From Lacrimispora sinapis (GTDB lineage Bacteria; Bacillota; Clostridia; Lachnospirales; Lachnospiraceae): a DNA stretch of 64,000 bases. The stretch lies in the NCBI RefSeq assembly GCF_043633585.1, contig NZ_CP141832.1, positions 2,418,001-2,482,000 of the forward strand, read 5' to 3'. The position numbers and the translations under genes are program-made. Each line of letters starts with the position of its first letter. Position 1 is the stretch's first letter. The notes under the pieces were generated by a model that was not told the origin of the DNA, did no database searches, and worked only from the letters and a program-made list of their open reading frames with translations. This document shows, piece after piece, positions 16,040 through 25,267 of this stretch.

Positions 16040-16537
16040 CTAAATCAGCCTTAGATATCCGCTCCAATCAGGCTTCAGGCAATACTCTTTTCCGTCCGGA
16101 ATCAGATGAATATAATAAGTCTTTCCATCGGTCGGTTTGATGCAATCATTTAACTTACGGACACGATCAACATGGCTTTCATCCGCATCCTTTAACAGTT
16201 CCTTCTTTCCTTTTTCCCTGGCCTCTGCTTCGTCAGAAGCAGCAAATAAGCCGAATTGATGCAGCTCTCCGAATATTTCTTTTGCATACCCACCCATATA
16301 GATAAAATACAGTTCCTTTTCTGCGTCTAACGGATGATCCTCGATCGACAGCCGGTATCCGTCTGCCCCTTCTATGACTGCATATTCATCCATATGCAGA
16401 TTGTCTCCGTACCAGTTCTTTTTCAGAATTTCATAGGTGTCTTCGATGGCATCAGCAACAACAAACTGCACATCATGTACTTCAATGTTCGCATTCTTAA
16501 TTCCTCCGCCAATCCCTACCGCAAATAATTGTTTCAT
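16040..16537 (-). CDS. DUF1543-family protein
   Basis: A 165-aa protein with the DUF1543 opening (an FAVGIGGG strand followed by ANIEVHDVQFVVAD) and a second, weaker copy of the fold toward the C-terminus (KTYYIHLIPDG). The start at 16537 is preferred because GAGGG lies 7 nt upstream; four residues are added if 16549 is used. No catalytic residues are known to me for this family. It is divergent from the diguanylate cyclase gene. Confidence 0.78.
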   Translation of the reverse strand: MKQLFAVGIGGGIKNANIEVHDVQFVVADAIEDTYEILKKNWYGDNLHMDEYAVIEGADGYRLSIEDHPLDAEKELYFIYMGGYAKEIFGELHQFGLFAASDEAEAREKGKKELLKDADESHVDRVRKLNDCIKPTDGKTYYIHLIPDGKEYCLKPDWSGYLRLI

Positions 16538-16680
16538 ATCAGCCCTCATTTCTGGTATCCATACCGGTTTTTATATTTTTATCATCATACACGTTACGCA
16601 GTAAATTATCAACCAAAGATTGATTTTTAAATTAAAACATATTAATATAATCCTATACATCTATTGTCGAAGGAGGTTCC

Positions 16681-18588
16681 ATGACTCTTGATATTGTCAC
16701 ATTGTCAATTGCGCTTTTTTTTATCAGCTCCATTCAGGCAATCGTTATGCTGTTCATATTCCGTACCATCCAGGATTATCCCGGCATGTATTATCTTCTG
16801 GCCAGCTGCATTTCTTCTGCGGTCAGCGGACTATTTTTTGTGCTTTGCACCACATTTATTTGCGGAGGTCTGGCATTTCTGGGTTCCAATATCTTTTGCT
16901 TTCTGGCCATCCTTACGCTGAATATCGGATTTTCTAAATTTCTCGGCCTGAAGGTGGAAAAAGAAAAACTATGGATACTGTTTGCATTTTTACTGGCCGG
17001 TTTTTCTGCATTCACATTTGGAATTAACAATGGCCGCTGGCGGCTCATTCTGTTTTCTGTACTGATTGCCATTCTTTCCTTTCTGAATACGGATATATTA
17101 TTCCACCATAAGGCTGATTCGTTCCGGCCGGTTACCCGTATGGCGGCTGTGATCCATATGCTCTTCGGCTTGTTTTTTGCCTTACGTGCAGTGTTTACTA
17201 TTTTTTACAGAACAACGGACGTTTTTATTTCCACCCTGCTGCAGCTTATGGCACTTTTTTTATCCATTGCCGGAATTCTGATCAATTCCTGCTGCTTCAT
17301 CATCATGGCCATACAAAGAGAACGTTCGGAAAAAGATCAGGCCAACGAACGGTTCCGGCAAATTTTTGAGACCATACCGGATACGGTAATCATATCCAGA
17401 TTTGATACCGGAGAAATCATAGAAATCAATGAAAAGTATACGGAAGAGACAGGCTATACAAGAAAAGAGACCATCGGCAAGACTTCCATGGAATTGAATC
17501 TGTGGAAAAACGACAAGGAAAGAGAGCTGTTTTATGGCCTGATCCGCAAACAGGGGGTCTTAAGAAATATAGAACTCCATATCACTGCAAAAAACGGCAG
17601 AAGTCTTTCGGCCCTCGTCTCAGCCAGCCTTATGAAGATGGAGCATCAGACCTATATTATTAGCGTAGTTCGCAATATCTCCCGGAGCAAAGAACTGGTC
17701 AAAAAGCTAAATACCAGCGAAGAGACCTTTAAAGCCATTATGGAACAAAGCCCTGTATCCTTTATGCTGACCGATATCAACGGGCATATTGAATACGTCA
17801 ATCAGAAATTTCTGGAGCTTACCGGATACAGGGAAGAAGAAGTCATCGGACAAACTCCAAGAATTTTAAAATCAGGATTCCAGACGAGAAAATTTTATCA
17901 GACTCTTTGGAAGACAATCACCTCCGGGAAACAATGGAGCGGAGACATCCGGAATAAAAAGAAAAACGGAGACATCATTTGGGAGCATATCTGCCTGACC
18001 CCTATCCTTGATGAGGAGGGCAGCATCATGCGGTTTCTTGCCGTTCAGGAAGATATTTCCAGCCGGAAGCTCATGGAGGAGGAGCTGAGGATCCAGGCCA
18101 GAACGGACATGCTGACCGGGGTGATGAACCGGAGATATTTTATGGAAAAAGCAGAAAAGAGACTGTTAAACGCCAGGGCTACCCAGCAGATTGCAGCATT
18201 TTTAATGATTGATATTGACCGTTTTAAAGATATCAACGATACCTTCGGTCATAATATGGGGGACAAGGCCATCCGGATCATAGCCTCCCAGTGCCAGAAG
18301 ATGATGAAACAGGAAGATTTGTTCGGACGAATCGGAGGAGAAGAATTCGGAGCATTGATTTTCTGCAGCAATCCTGAGGAGCATTACCAGATCGCCGACA
18401 AGATCCGCTGCGGGGTGGAAAACATTTCCTTACTGGACGTACATGGCGGGAGGATTTCTCTTCGGATCAGCATTGGGCTGACACACTACCGGCCGGATGA
18501 GGATACCATGGAGACTCTGATGCACCGCGCAGACATGGCCCTTTACCAGGCGAAAAATGACGGGCGTAACCGGGTCGTCTTAATATAG
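16681..18588 (+). CDS. membrane diguanylate cyclase, 7-8 TM / PAS / PAS / GGDEF
   Basis: A 635-aa signalling protein. Residues 1-215 hold seven or eight hydrophobic helices of a MASE-like sensor. PAS domains follow at about 222-340 (IFETIPDTVIISRF) and 345-460 (IMEQSPVSFMLTDINGHIEYVN), then a GGDEF domain with active-site signature RIGGEEFGALIF. The residues five positions upstream of GGEEF read KQED where RxxD would form the inhibitory site, so product feedback is probably lost. An excellent GAAGGAGG site precedes the ATG. It should make cyclic di-GMP at the membrane in response to a small molecule or redox cue. Confidence 0.93.
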   Translation: MTLDIVTLSIALFFISSIQAIVMLFIFRTIQDYPGMYYLLASCISSAVSGLFFVLCTTFICGGLAFLGSNIFCFLAILTLNIGFSKFLGLKVEKEKLWILFAFLLAGFSAFTFGINNGRWRLILFSVLIAILSFLNTDILFHHKADSFRPVTRMAAVIHMLFGLFFALRAVFTIFYRTTDVFISTLLQLMALFLSIAGILINSCCFIIMAIQRERSEKDQANERFRQIFETIPDTVIISRFDTGEIIEINEKYTEETGYTRKETIGKTSMELNLWKNDKERELFYGLIRKQGVLRNIELHITAKNGRSLSALVSASLMKMEHQTYIISVVRNISRSKELVKKLNTSEETFKAIMEQSPVSFMLTDINGHIEYVNQKFLELTGYREEEVIGQTPRILKSGFQTRKFYQTLWKTITSGKQWSGDIRNKKKNGDIIWEHICLTPILDEEGSIMRFLAVQEDISSRKLMEEELRIQARTDMLTGVMNRRYFMEKAEKRLLNARATQQIAAFLMIDIDRFKDINDTFGHNMGDKAIRIIASQCQKMMKQEDLFGRIGGEEFGALIFCSNPEEHYQIADKIRCGVENISLLDVHGGRISLRISIGLTHYRPDEDTMETLMHRADMALYQAKNDGRNRVVLI

Positions 18589-18630
18589 AAAAGGGGTGCT
18601 GCAAAAGAAATGCTCCTTTTGCAGCGCCCC
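18589..18630 (-). terminator. terminator of the GH1 gene
   Basis: GGGGTGCTGCAAAAG (18593-18607) pairs with CTTTTGCAGCGCCCC (18616-18630). A T-run (complement of AAAA at 18589-18592) follows on the minus strand. It may also delimit the convergent cyclase transcript. Confidence 0.8.
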
Positions 18631-18641
18631 TGCTCTTAACA

Positions 18642-20066
18642 TTATTTCAGGATTTCTCCGTTGGTTTCAATCACCTGCTTATACCAGTCAAAGGATTTTT
18701 TCCGGCTGCGTTTCAACGTTCCCCTTCCGGCATCATCCTTATCCACGTAGATAAAGCCATACCGCTTACTCATTTCACCGGTGGAGGCACTTACCAGGTC
18801 AATACAGCCCCATGGCGTATATCCTAATAAATCCACACCATCCACGTCCACAGCGTCCATCATTGCCTCGATATGCGCTTTCAGATATTCGATCCGGTAA
18901 TCATCACAAATACTTCCGTCTTCTGCCACCCGGTCAATGGCTCCCAGACCGTTTTCCACGATAAACAGCGGCTTCTGGTATCTGTCATAAAGGGTATTCA
19001 TCGTGATCCGAAGTCCCAGAGGATCAATCTGCCATCCCCACTCCGACGCCTTTAGATATGGATTTTTTACGCTTTTCATGGCATTTCCGGCCGTGGTCTT
19101 ATTAATCAGCTCCTGATCTGTACTGGCACAGCGGGAGGAATAGTAGCTGAAAGAGAGGAAATCCACCGTATGCTCTTTTAAGATTCGGAAATCTTCCTCT
19201 TCTGTCTCCAGAACAATGCCCTCCCGTTCAAACATCTTTCTGGCATAAGCCGGATATTCCCCTCTCGCCTGGACATCAATAAAGAAATAGTTGTCCCGGT
19301 CTCTGTTCAAGGCTTCCCAAACGTCCTCCGGATTGCAGCTGTAAGGATAATAATTCCCGGCTGCAAGCATACATCCGATCTTAAAGTCCGGATTGATCTG
19401 ATGGGCCAGTCTGGTTGCCTTGGCAGAAGCCACAAGTTCGTTGTGGGCTGCCTGGTATTTTACCTGGGTCTTATTTTCTCCCTCCTTAAACTGGAGCCCT
19501 GCTCCCATAAAAGGCAGATGGAGAAGCATGTTGATTTCATTAAAAGTGAGCCAGTATTTTACCTTATCTTTAAACCGTCGGAAAATGGCATCACAATACT
19601 TCACATAACAGTCGATCAGCCTGCGGCTTTTCCAGGAACCGTATTTCTCCACCAAAGCCAGAGGTACGTCAAAGTGGCAGATGGTGACCACCGGTTCGAT
19701 GTTATATTTTAAAAGCTCGTCAATGAAGTCTTCATAAAACTTTAACCCTTCTTCATTGGGCTGTTCTTCCTCTCCGGTTGGGAAGATTCTGGACCAGGAA
19801 AAGGAAAAACGGTAGCACTTAAATCCCATCTCCGCAAAAAGAGCGATATCTTCCTTATAGTGATGATACATGTCAATGGCTTCTCTGGAAGGATAATAGG
19901 AATCCTCCGGCAGCTGGCGGTAATCCATCTCTCCAAGCATGACCGGGAAACGGTTTTCGCCCCAGGGAATCACATCCACACTGCCCATTCCTCTGTTTCC
20001 CTCTTTGTATCCGCCTTCACACTGGTTGGCAGCCGTAGCCCCTCCCCATAAAAAATCTTTTCTCAT
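18642..20066 (-). CDS. 6-phospho-beta-glucosidase, glycoside hydrolase family 1
   Basis: A 474-aa GH1 barrel. It opens with the family signature FLWGGATAANQCEGG; the acid/base glutamate is in TFNEIN and the nucleophile in IVENGLGA. The C-terminal SASTGEMSKRYGFIYVD contains the serine/lysine/tyrosine pattern that contacts a 6-phosphate in BglA-type enzymes, which favours a phospho-glucosidase over a free beta-glucosidase. No PTS gene is adjacent. It lies 60 bp downstream of aroE on the same strand with no terminator between, an unusual pairing. Confidence 0.9.
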   Translation of the reverse strand: MRKDFLWGGATAANQCEGGYKEGNRGMGSVDVIPWGENRFPVMLGEMDYRQLPEDSYYPSREAIDMYHHYKEDIALFAEMGFKCYRFSFSWSRIFPTGEEEQPNEEGLKFYEDFIDELLKYNIEPVVTICHFDVPLALVEKYGSWKSRRLIDCYVKYCDAIFRRFKDKVKYWLTFNEINMLLHLPFMGAGLQFKEGENKTQVKYQAAHNELVASAKATRLAHQINPDFKIGCMLAAGNYYPYSCNPEDVWEALNRDRDNYFFIDVQARGEYPAYARKMFEREGIVLETEEEDFRILKEHTVDFLSFSYYSSRCASTDQELINKTTAGNAMKSVKNPYLKASEWGWQIDPLGLRITMNTLYDRYQKPLFIVENGLGAIDRVAEDGSICDDYRIEYLKAHIEAMMDAVDVDGVDLLGYTPWGCIDLVSASTGEMSKRYGFIYVDKDDAGRGTLKRSRKKSFDWYKQVIETNGEILK

Positions 20067-20126
20067 GTTATCTTCTTCCTTTCCTAATAATATGTGAATT
20101 TTACCATTCCCATCTGCCTTTACCGG

Positions 20127-20996
20127 TCAGCTGAAAAACAGCTTCTTTACCTCTTGAACCGGCATCTCCCGGCCGGTATAGAGCTTGAATGCTGCCGCTC
20201 CCTGCCATAAAAGCATTCCCTGGCCGTCAATACAGATACAGCCGGCTTCCTTTGCTTCTTTGAGCATCCGGGTCTCCTTTGGATTGTACACTGCATCCAC
20301 AACCACCAGACCAGGATGGTACATGGCAGTATCCTTGACCACCGTTTCCCCATCCAACGGCTTCATGCCTACGATGGTGGCATTGGCAAAAACATCACTG
20401 TCAGCCATTTCTCTTTTCATGGTTTCAAGGTCTGCAATATCAAAGACATTGACCACGCAATCCGGCTTTTCCCGTTTGATCTTATCTGCGGTTTCTACGG
20501 TTCTTTCAAAAAACCCGTCCTTTATGTTAAAGATTGATATCTCTCTTGCTCCTTCCAGGGCACACTGCACCTGGATTGCCGTAGCAGCCCCGCCTCCGCC
20601 GCAGACCGTTATCTTTTTTCCTGCAATTTCCACTCCATGATCCCGCAGGCTGTCTACAAAGCCCTGTCCGTCCGTGATATGGCCCGTCAGTTTTCCGTCT
20701 TCATTTACAATGGTGTTGACCGCCCCGATGATCCGGGCAGCCGGAGACAATTCATCCATGTATTTGGCAGCTTCGGTCTTGCATGGCATGGTCACGTTGC
20801 AGCCTCTCATACGGAATGTCTTTATGGCTTCCACGGCCTTTTCCACTTCATCTACCTTGATATCAAAAGCAAGATATGCATAATCAAGTCCCAATTTTTC
20901 AAAACTGTAATTATACATCGCTGGTGAGCCAGAATGTCCTACCGGTGAGCCGATGAGTCCCATGAGTCCTGTTTTCCCTGTAATTCTTCTTTCCAT
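20127..20996 (-). CDS. aroE: shikimate (or quinate/shikimate) dehydrogenase
   Basis: A 289-aa AroE-family oxidoreductase. GSPVGHSGSPAMYN binds shikimate, CNVTMPCKT carries the catalytic lysine, and TVCGGGGAATAIQV is the nucleotide-binding loop, followed by DAVYNPKETRML and the terminal Gln block (GQGMLLWQGA). It should interconvert 3-dehydroshikimate and shikimate. A strong TTGACA-17-TATGTT promoter lies upstream in the region shared with the divergent aromatic-acid-exporter-like gene. A role in aromatic carboxylate catabolism rather than biosynthesis is possible. Confidence 0.92.
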   Translation of the reverse strand: MERRITGKTGLMGLIGSPVGHSGSPAMYNYSFEKLGLDYAYLAFDIKVDEVEKAVEAIKTFRMRGCNVTMPCKTEAAKYMDELSPAARIIGAVNTIVNEDGKLTGHITDGQGFVDSLRDHGVEIAGKKITVCGGGGAATAIQVQCALEGAREISIFNIKDGFFERTVETADKIKREKPDCVVNVFDIADLETMKREMADSDVFANATIVGMKPLDGETVVKDTAMYHPGLVVVDAVYNPKETRMLKEAKEAGCICIDGQGMLLWQGAAAFKLYTGREMPVQEVKKLFFS

Positions 20997-21066
20997 CGCT
21001 TTTTCTCCTCTTTCATCAGTTCTTCTTTGCTGCTTCGTGCATTAAATGCTTTGCCTCGTCAGGGAT

Positions 21067-21095
21067 AACATACACTGGTTTTGACGGCTTGTCAA
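21067..21095 (-). promoter_or_regulatory. sigma-A promoter of aroE
   Basis: Minus-strand TTGACA (21095-21090) and TATGTT (21072-21067) with 17-bp spacing. The -35 is the right half of a TTGAC-N5-GTCAA dyad (21081-21095), which could serve as an operator. Confidence 0.65.
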
Positions 21096-21144
21096 CATTT
21101 TCTGCCCGCAGACTGATGTCAGACTGTGCAACTTTTCAAAAATA

Positions 21145-21153
21145 TGGTATGAT
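21145..21153 (+). promoter_or_regulatory. extended -10 promoter of the ArAE-like gene
   Basis: TGG-TATGAT (TG at 21145-21146, hexamer 21148-21153) forms an extended -10 element 30 bp before the ATG at 21183, which has its own GGAGG site. No good -35 is seen, as expected for extended -10 promoters. Confidence 0.45.
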
Positions 21154-21182
21154 ATCAAAAAAAGCGGAAGGAGGCAGTTCTC

Positions 21183-22145
21183 ATGAATCATGAAAAAGTA
21201 ATCAAAAGCATAAAAATCGCTTTGGCTGCCGTACTGGCAATCACCATAGCCGCAAAACTTGGTCTGAAATTCTCTGCTACTGCCGGAATTATCACTGTTT
21301 TAAGCATTCAAAACACCAAACGGGAAACCTTAAAAAGTGCCGCTAACCGGACATTTGCCTTTCTTGGCGCCCTGCTATTATCGGCGGCAGTGTTTTTTTC
21401 TATAGGCTTCAACCTTACAGGCTTTGCCCTGTATCTGCTTTTATTCGCACTTTTGTGCCTGTATGCAGGCTGGGGAGAAGCCATTGCCATGGATTCTGTT
21501 CTTATCACCCATTTCCTCACCGAACGCTCCATGTCTCTCCCTCTCATCGGAAATGAGATCGGTCTGTTTTTAATCGGTACCACGGTGGGCGTCGCCGTCA
21601 ACATGCACCTCAGAAAAAGAGGCGATGAATTCAAAAAGCTGTCCGATGAAGTGGATGGCAGAATCAAAGGGATTCTGGACCACATGTCCCGGCTGCTGCT
21701 GGAAGAGGAAAAAAACAGGTTTGACATAAACTGTATCGTTCAGTTAAAAGAAAGCATCGAACGGGCAAGAATTTGTGCCTTTAACAACTATAACAATGCC
21801 ATTTGGAAAAAGGACACCTACGAAATTGATTATATCCAGATGCGGCAGGAGCAAAGCATTGTACTCCAGGAAATCTACGAGAACATCAAAAGCATCACCC
21901 GCCTGCCAAGACAGGCTCATCAGGTGGCTCAATTGCTGAAAAATATTGAGCAGAATTATCACAGGAACAATCCTGCGGAAGAGCTTTTAAAGGATTTGGA
22001 ATCACTGCTTTCCGATTTTAAGAGCCATGAGCTGCCCTTGAACCGGGAAGAATTTGAAGCAAGAGCCATACTTTTTTATATTTTAAAACAGCTGAAACGG
22101 CTCCTGATGTTCAAACGTGCCTTTGCGCTCTCCCACAGGGAATAA
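21183..22145 (+). CDS. aromatic acid exporter (ArAE/FUSC-type) membrane protein
   Basis: A 320-aa protein. Residues 1-140 contain about five hydrophobic helices with the ArAE block GIITVLSIQNTKRETLKSA. Residues 150-320 are a long helical cytoplasmic domain matching the ArAE_1 C-terminal region found in Firmicutes. Its divergence from aroE fits a role in exporting or handling aromatic carboxylates, though such proteins are also often near envelope genes. An extended -10 and a GGAGG site precede it. Confidence 0.85.
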   Translation: MNHEKVIKSIKIALAAVLAITIAAKLGLKFSATAGIITVLSIQNTKRETLKSAANRTFAFLGALLLSAAVFFSIGFNLTGFALYLLLFALLCLYAGWGEAIAMDSVLITHFLTERSMSLPLIGNEIGLFLIGTTVGVAVNMHLRKRGDEFKKLSDEVDGRIKGILDHMSRLLLEEEKNRFDINCIVQLKESIERARICAFNNYNNAIWKKDTYEIDYIQMRQEQSIVLQEIYENIKSITRLPRQAHQVAQLLKNIEQNYHRNNPAEELLKDLESLLSDFKSHELPLNREEFEARAILFYILKQLKRLLMFKRAFALSHRE

Positions 22146-22157
22146 ATCCATTACGGC

Positions 22158-23528
22158 TTATTTTGCTTCCAGTTCCCGGATCTTTGCCTGAAACCTGGGC
22201 AGATGCTTTTTATGGGCTACTAAAAGCTCATCAAGTATGGTTTGGGCGATCCTGCCGCTTGGCACCAGCGGATTTAATGTAAATGCCTGCAGGGCAGCAT
22301 CATAGTCCCCGCTCACAGCCGCCTCTATGGTGGTCAGTTCCATATCCTTCATTAATTGGAGAAGTCCTCTGGTGGAAGAATCAAAGCTTCCCCAGGAGAT
22401 GGGAACCGGACCGTTGGCCGTAATGATGCTGCTCACTTCCACCACCACATCATCGGGCAAATCGGAAATGGCCCCATTGTTCTTTGTGCTCACCACCATG
22501 TGAGTCTTTTTATCGTTATAAATAGAAGTAATCAGTTCACAGGCCGCATCCGAGTAAAAGGCCCCTCCCCTCTTTTCAAGCTGAGGGGGTTTTACGTTTA
22601 ACTCCGGGTCTTTGTAAAGCTCAAAGAGTTCCGCTTCCGTACGCTTTACCACCTCTGCTCTGGTTTCTCCTTTCTCATATGCCTCCAGTTCCTCTTTGAG
22701 CATATCGTCTGTGATGTAATAATACCTGTGATACATACAGGGTATAATGCCAAGATGTCTCATCTGGCCAGGCAAAAAGGAGATATCCGGGATGTTGCGG
22801 ACACCGGAGCTGTTCATTCCCTGCATGGCCTTTTTCAGACCTCCCTCTGTGGCATAAACCTTGTCAATGACCTCCGCGGTCTTTTCTTCCCCTGCCTTGT
22901 TCCATACCCGGTGCCAGTGAAAATGGTTCAGACCCCCAAACCGGAAGAACAGGTCCTCTTCCTTCTCCTTTAGTGCGCCTGCTGCAATCTTTCTGCAAAT
23001 GATGGGGACGTTGCATAGACCAACCACCTTATCCCACGCTCCATAGCGCATCACTGCCTCCGTTACCATGCCGGAAGGATTGGTAAAATTCACAAGCCAT
23101 GCATGGGGGCACAGTTCCTTCATATCTTCTACAATATCAAGAATTACAGGAACGGTACGAAACGCCTTAAGCATTCCGCCGGCTCCGTTGGTCTCCTGGC
23201 CGATGACTCCGTGGGACAAGGGAATCCTCTCATCCTTAATCCTGGCCTCCAACAGTCCTACCCGGAACTGGGTGGAGACAAAATCTGCATCCTTTAAGGC
23301 TTCTCTCCTATCCAGGGTCAGATGCACTTCCCAGTCAAGACCTGCCGCTTTTACCATACGTCTCGCCAGATTGCCGACAATTTCAAGCTTTTCTTTCCCT
23401 TCCTCAATATCCACCAGCCAGATTTCCCGGATCGGAAGCTGGTCTTTTCTTTTAATAAAGCCTTCGATCAGTTCCGGAGTGTAGCTGGAACCGCCGCCAA
23501 TGGTTACAATCTTTATATTCCCCTTCAT
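22158..23528 (-). CDS. 6-phospho-beta-glucosidase, glycoside hydrolase family 4
   Basis: A 456-aa NAD+/Mn2+-dependent GH4 enzyme: nucleotide-binding IVTIGGGSSYTPEL at the start, then QFRVG, GQETNGAGGMLKAFR, VNFTNPSGMVTEA, the metal-ligand cysteine in GLCNVPI and histidine in HFHWHRV. This is the LicH/CelF group acting on cellobiose-6-phosphate or related phospho-beta-glucosides by an oxidation-elimination mechanism. It is transcribed toward the ArAE gene and lies just downstream of an RpiR-family regulator. Confidence 0.93.
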   Translation of the reverse strand: MKGNIKIVTIGGGSSYTPELIEGFIKRKDQLPIREIWLVDIEEGKEKLEIVGNLARRMVKAAGLDWEVHLTLDRREALKDADFVSTQFRVGLLEARIKDERIPLSHGVIGQETNGAGGMLKAFRTVPVILDIVEDMKELCPHAWLVNFTNPSGMVTEAVMRYGAWDKVVGLCNVPIICRKIAAGALKEKEEDLFFRFGGLNHFHWHRVWNKAGEEKTAEVIDKVYATEGGLKKAMQGMNSSGVRNIPDISFLPGQMRHLGIIPCMYHRYYYITDDMLKEELEAYEKGETRAEVVKRTEAELFELYKDPELNVKPPQLEKRGGAFYSDAACELITSIYNDKKTHMVVSTKNNGAISDLPDDVVVEVSSIITANGPVPISWGSFDSSTRGLLQLMKDMELTTIEAAVSGDYDAALQAFTLNPLVPSGRIAQTILDELLVAHKKHLPRFQAKIRELEAK

Positions 23529-23594
23529 GAATCTTCCTCCTTTTCTTCTATAACACGATCATACTAAAAAAAGACTCCAATGGAAATACTGCCG

Positions 23595-23626
23595 GCCTAT
23601 TTGGTCACAAACCCAACCCAATAGGC
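23595..23626. promoter_or_regulatory. inverted repeat upstream of the GH4 gene
   Basis: GCCTATT (23595-23601) and AATAGGC (23620-23626), extended by GG/CC on the inside, lie 67-98 bp upstream of the GH4 start. The position suits an operator for the adjacent RpiR regulator. The arms are far apart, so the assignment is tentative. Confidence 0.35.
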
Positions 23627-23640
23627 ATTTGTACCACAAA

Positions 23641-23666
23641 AAAAACAGGGTGTTTTATCCCTGTTT
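23641..23666 (-). terminator. terminator overlapping the rpiR-family stop codon
   Basis: AACAGGG and CCCTGTT pair around ATAAAACA, with a minus-strand T-run. The left part of the hairpin includes the last codons of the RpiR gene. Confidence 0.75.
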
Positions 23667-24401
23667 GATCTGCATGGTAAGCCTGGCTAACGATTCTACG
23701 ATATACACCGCCGGTATCTGAGAGGTGATATCAACCTTCATCTTTTCCACAGCCTTTAATTCCCTCTGGATATAATAAGAGATGTTAAAATCCGATATCT
23801 TAGCCAGTGTGCTGTTTTTGCTGTTGGTGATCGAAACCACCGTACTGCTGCTCTCTTTAAAGTTCGAGGAATTTTCGACGAGAATGCTTGTCTCCCCTTC
23901 CACCGAAAGGATAATGATGATGCTCTCCTCCGGAAATTCCAGATTGATCGGAAACATGGGATTGTTGATTCCGGTAGAAAAGATACCGATGTCGCAGAAA
24001 TAACGGCTGGCATACTCCGCAATTATCCCCGAATTCCCGGTACCCAGAAATATGATCTGCCTCTTTTTGGCTATGACAGCTGCTATCTCCTCAAGCTGTT
24101 TTTGGAAACTTTCTGATCCCACCCGCTGAAAAAAATCAAAGACAGAGCTGTGGTCAAACTTATGGTTTGATGCGTTTTTTTGTTCCTTTTCCAGCTTAAA
24201 GAGGACTTTAAACTCAGAAAAACCGCTGCACTTCACCTTCCTGCAAAACCGCGTGATGGTGGTGGTAGACACATGGGCTTCGCTGGCAACCTCTCTTATG
24301 GTCATATATGGGATTTTTTCACTGTTTTTTAAAATAAAATTATACACTTCATAATCCAGTTCACCGAACTGGTCCAGGATCTGGTTGGAAAATAAGGCCA
24401 T
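23655..24401 (-). CDS. RpiR/MurR-family sugar-phosphate regulator
   Basis: A 248-aa regulator: N-terminal HTH_6 domain (MTIREVASEAHVSTTTITRFCRK) and a C-terminal SIS domain (IIFLGTGNSGIIAEYASRYF) that binds sugar phosphates. The start at 24401 has a GAGGGG site; the open frame to 24425 is less likely. Upstream of, and collinear with, the GH4 enzyme, it most likely represses or activates that gene in response to a phospho-glucoside. Confidence 0.9.
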   Translation of the reverse strand: MALFSNQILDQFGELDYEVYNFILKNSEKIPYMTIREVASEAHVSTTTITRFCRKVKCSGFSEFKVLFKLEKEQKNASNHKFDHSSVFDFFQRVGSESFQKQLEEIAAVIAKKRQIIFLGTGNSGIIAEYASRYFCDIGIFSTGINNPMFPINLEFPEESIIIILSVEGETSILVENSSNFKESSSTVVSITNSKNSTLAKISDFNISYYIQRELKAVEKMKVDITSQIPAVYIVESLARLTMQIKQG

Positions 24402-24491
24402 ATTTGTTCCCCTCAAACTTATCATACACTCTTTGCAGCTTTGTCATAAAACCATTATACCACAAAAATTGTCCGCAAGTCTATCCTGCAC

Positions 24492-24554
24492 AAAAAATAC
24501 CCTCTTTGCAGCAAACGGCTTTATCCCCGGCCGGAAGTGCTGCAAAGAGGGTAT
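24492..24554 (-). terminator. strong terminator of the amidase gene
   Basis: A 17-bp perfect stem (24497-24513 with 24538-24554) followed on the minus strand by six T residues, 20 bp after the amidase stop codon. Confidence 0.85.
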
Positions 24555-24574
24555 TTCTTGATGGTTTGATGGAA

Positions 24575-25144
24575 TTATGCAAAGCCGAAATATCTCATAA
24601 GTCCCAAATAAATTCCATAAGCAAATTGATACTGGTCGTTTCTTAATTTTTCCGCATCAGAATAATTGCTCAAATACCCCAGCTCTATCAAATTGGCAGG
24701 CATGTTTACATTTCTTAACACATACAGAGATGGGTTCTCCCTGATTCCGTTGTTCCTCGTACCGGCCACCTGGGTAATTCCGCTCATGATCTGCTCTGCC
24801 AGCCATTGGGCCTGGGTGTAATACTGATAAATATACACCTCTGTGCCATTGATCGCAGGGTTCGGATTTATATTGCAATGGATGCTGATAAAATAGTCTG
24901 CCGGCCAGCTATTTGCAAGTGCCACCCGTTCAGCCAGGCTGGTCGTATTGTTGGTCCCCAAAACGGTGTCAGGTTCCGGCCTTGATACGCGGGCTTCAAA
25001 CCTGGGATCACTGTTCAGCAAATTCTGCAGATAAAGCCCGACCTGGAAATTGATTTCCGATTCGTAAAGGCCGTTGTCTTCCGCACCGCTGTTAAAGTAC
25101 CCGCTTGGATTGTGACCCTGATCAATAAATATTTTAATAGCCAT
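24575..25144 (-). CDS. N-acetylmuramoyl-L-alanine amidase (Amidase_3)
   Basis: A 189-aa stand-alone amidase_3 domain. Zinc ligands are H in DQGHNP, E in YESEINF and H in ISIHCN, with the catalytic E in LIELGYLSN. No signal peptide or cell-wall-binding module is present, so it acts inside the cell, for example during sporulation or lysis, or leaves by another route. The start at 25144 is chosen over 25168 by its AGGAAAGGAAA site. It is monocistronic, with a strong terminator. Confidence 0.9.
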   Translation of the reverse strand: MAIKIFIDQGHNPSGYFNSGAEDNGLYESEINFQVGLYLQNLLNSDPRFEARVSRPEPDTVLGTNNTTSLAERVALANSWPADYFISIHCNINPNPAINGTEVYIYQYYTQAQWLAEQIMSGITQVAGTRNNGIRENPSLYVLRNVNMPANLIELGYLSNYSDAEKLRNDQYQFAYGIYLGLMRYFGFA

Positions 25145-25236
25145 GTAAGCATTTCCTTTCCTACTCAACTATAATAAATATATTCATTTCACAGGGAAAT
25201 GCTACCAAATACAAAGAATTTGTCTGTTTTTAATTT

Positions 25237-25248
25237 GACAAATTTGTC
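25237..25248. repeat. 12-bp palindrome GACAAATTTGTC with an upstream half-site
   Basis: A perfect palindrome lies between the amidase gene and the 44-aa gene. The half-site AATTTGTCT occurs again about 23 bp to its left (25218-25226). It could be an operator for the amidase gene, or chance in AT-rich sequence. Confidence 0.3.
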
Positions 25249-25267
25249 TAACAAAAACCACGGTCCT

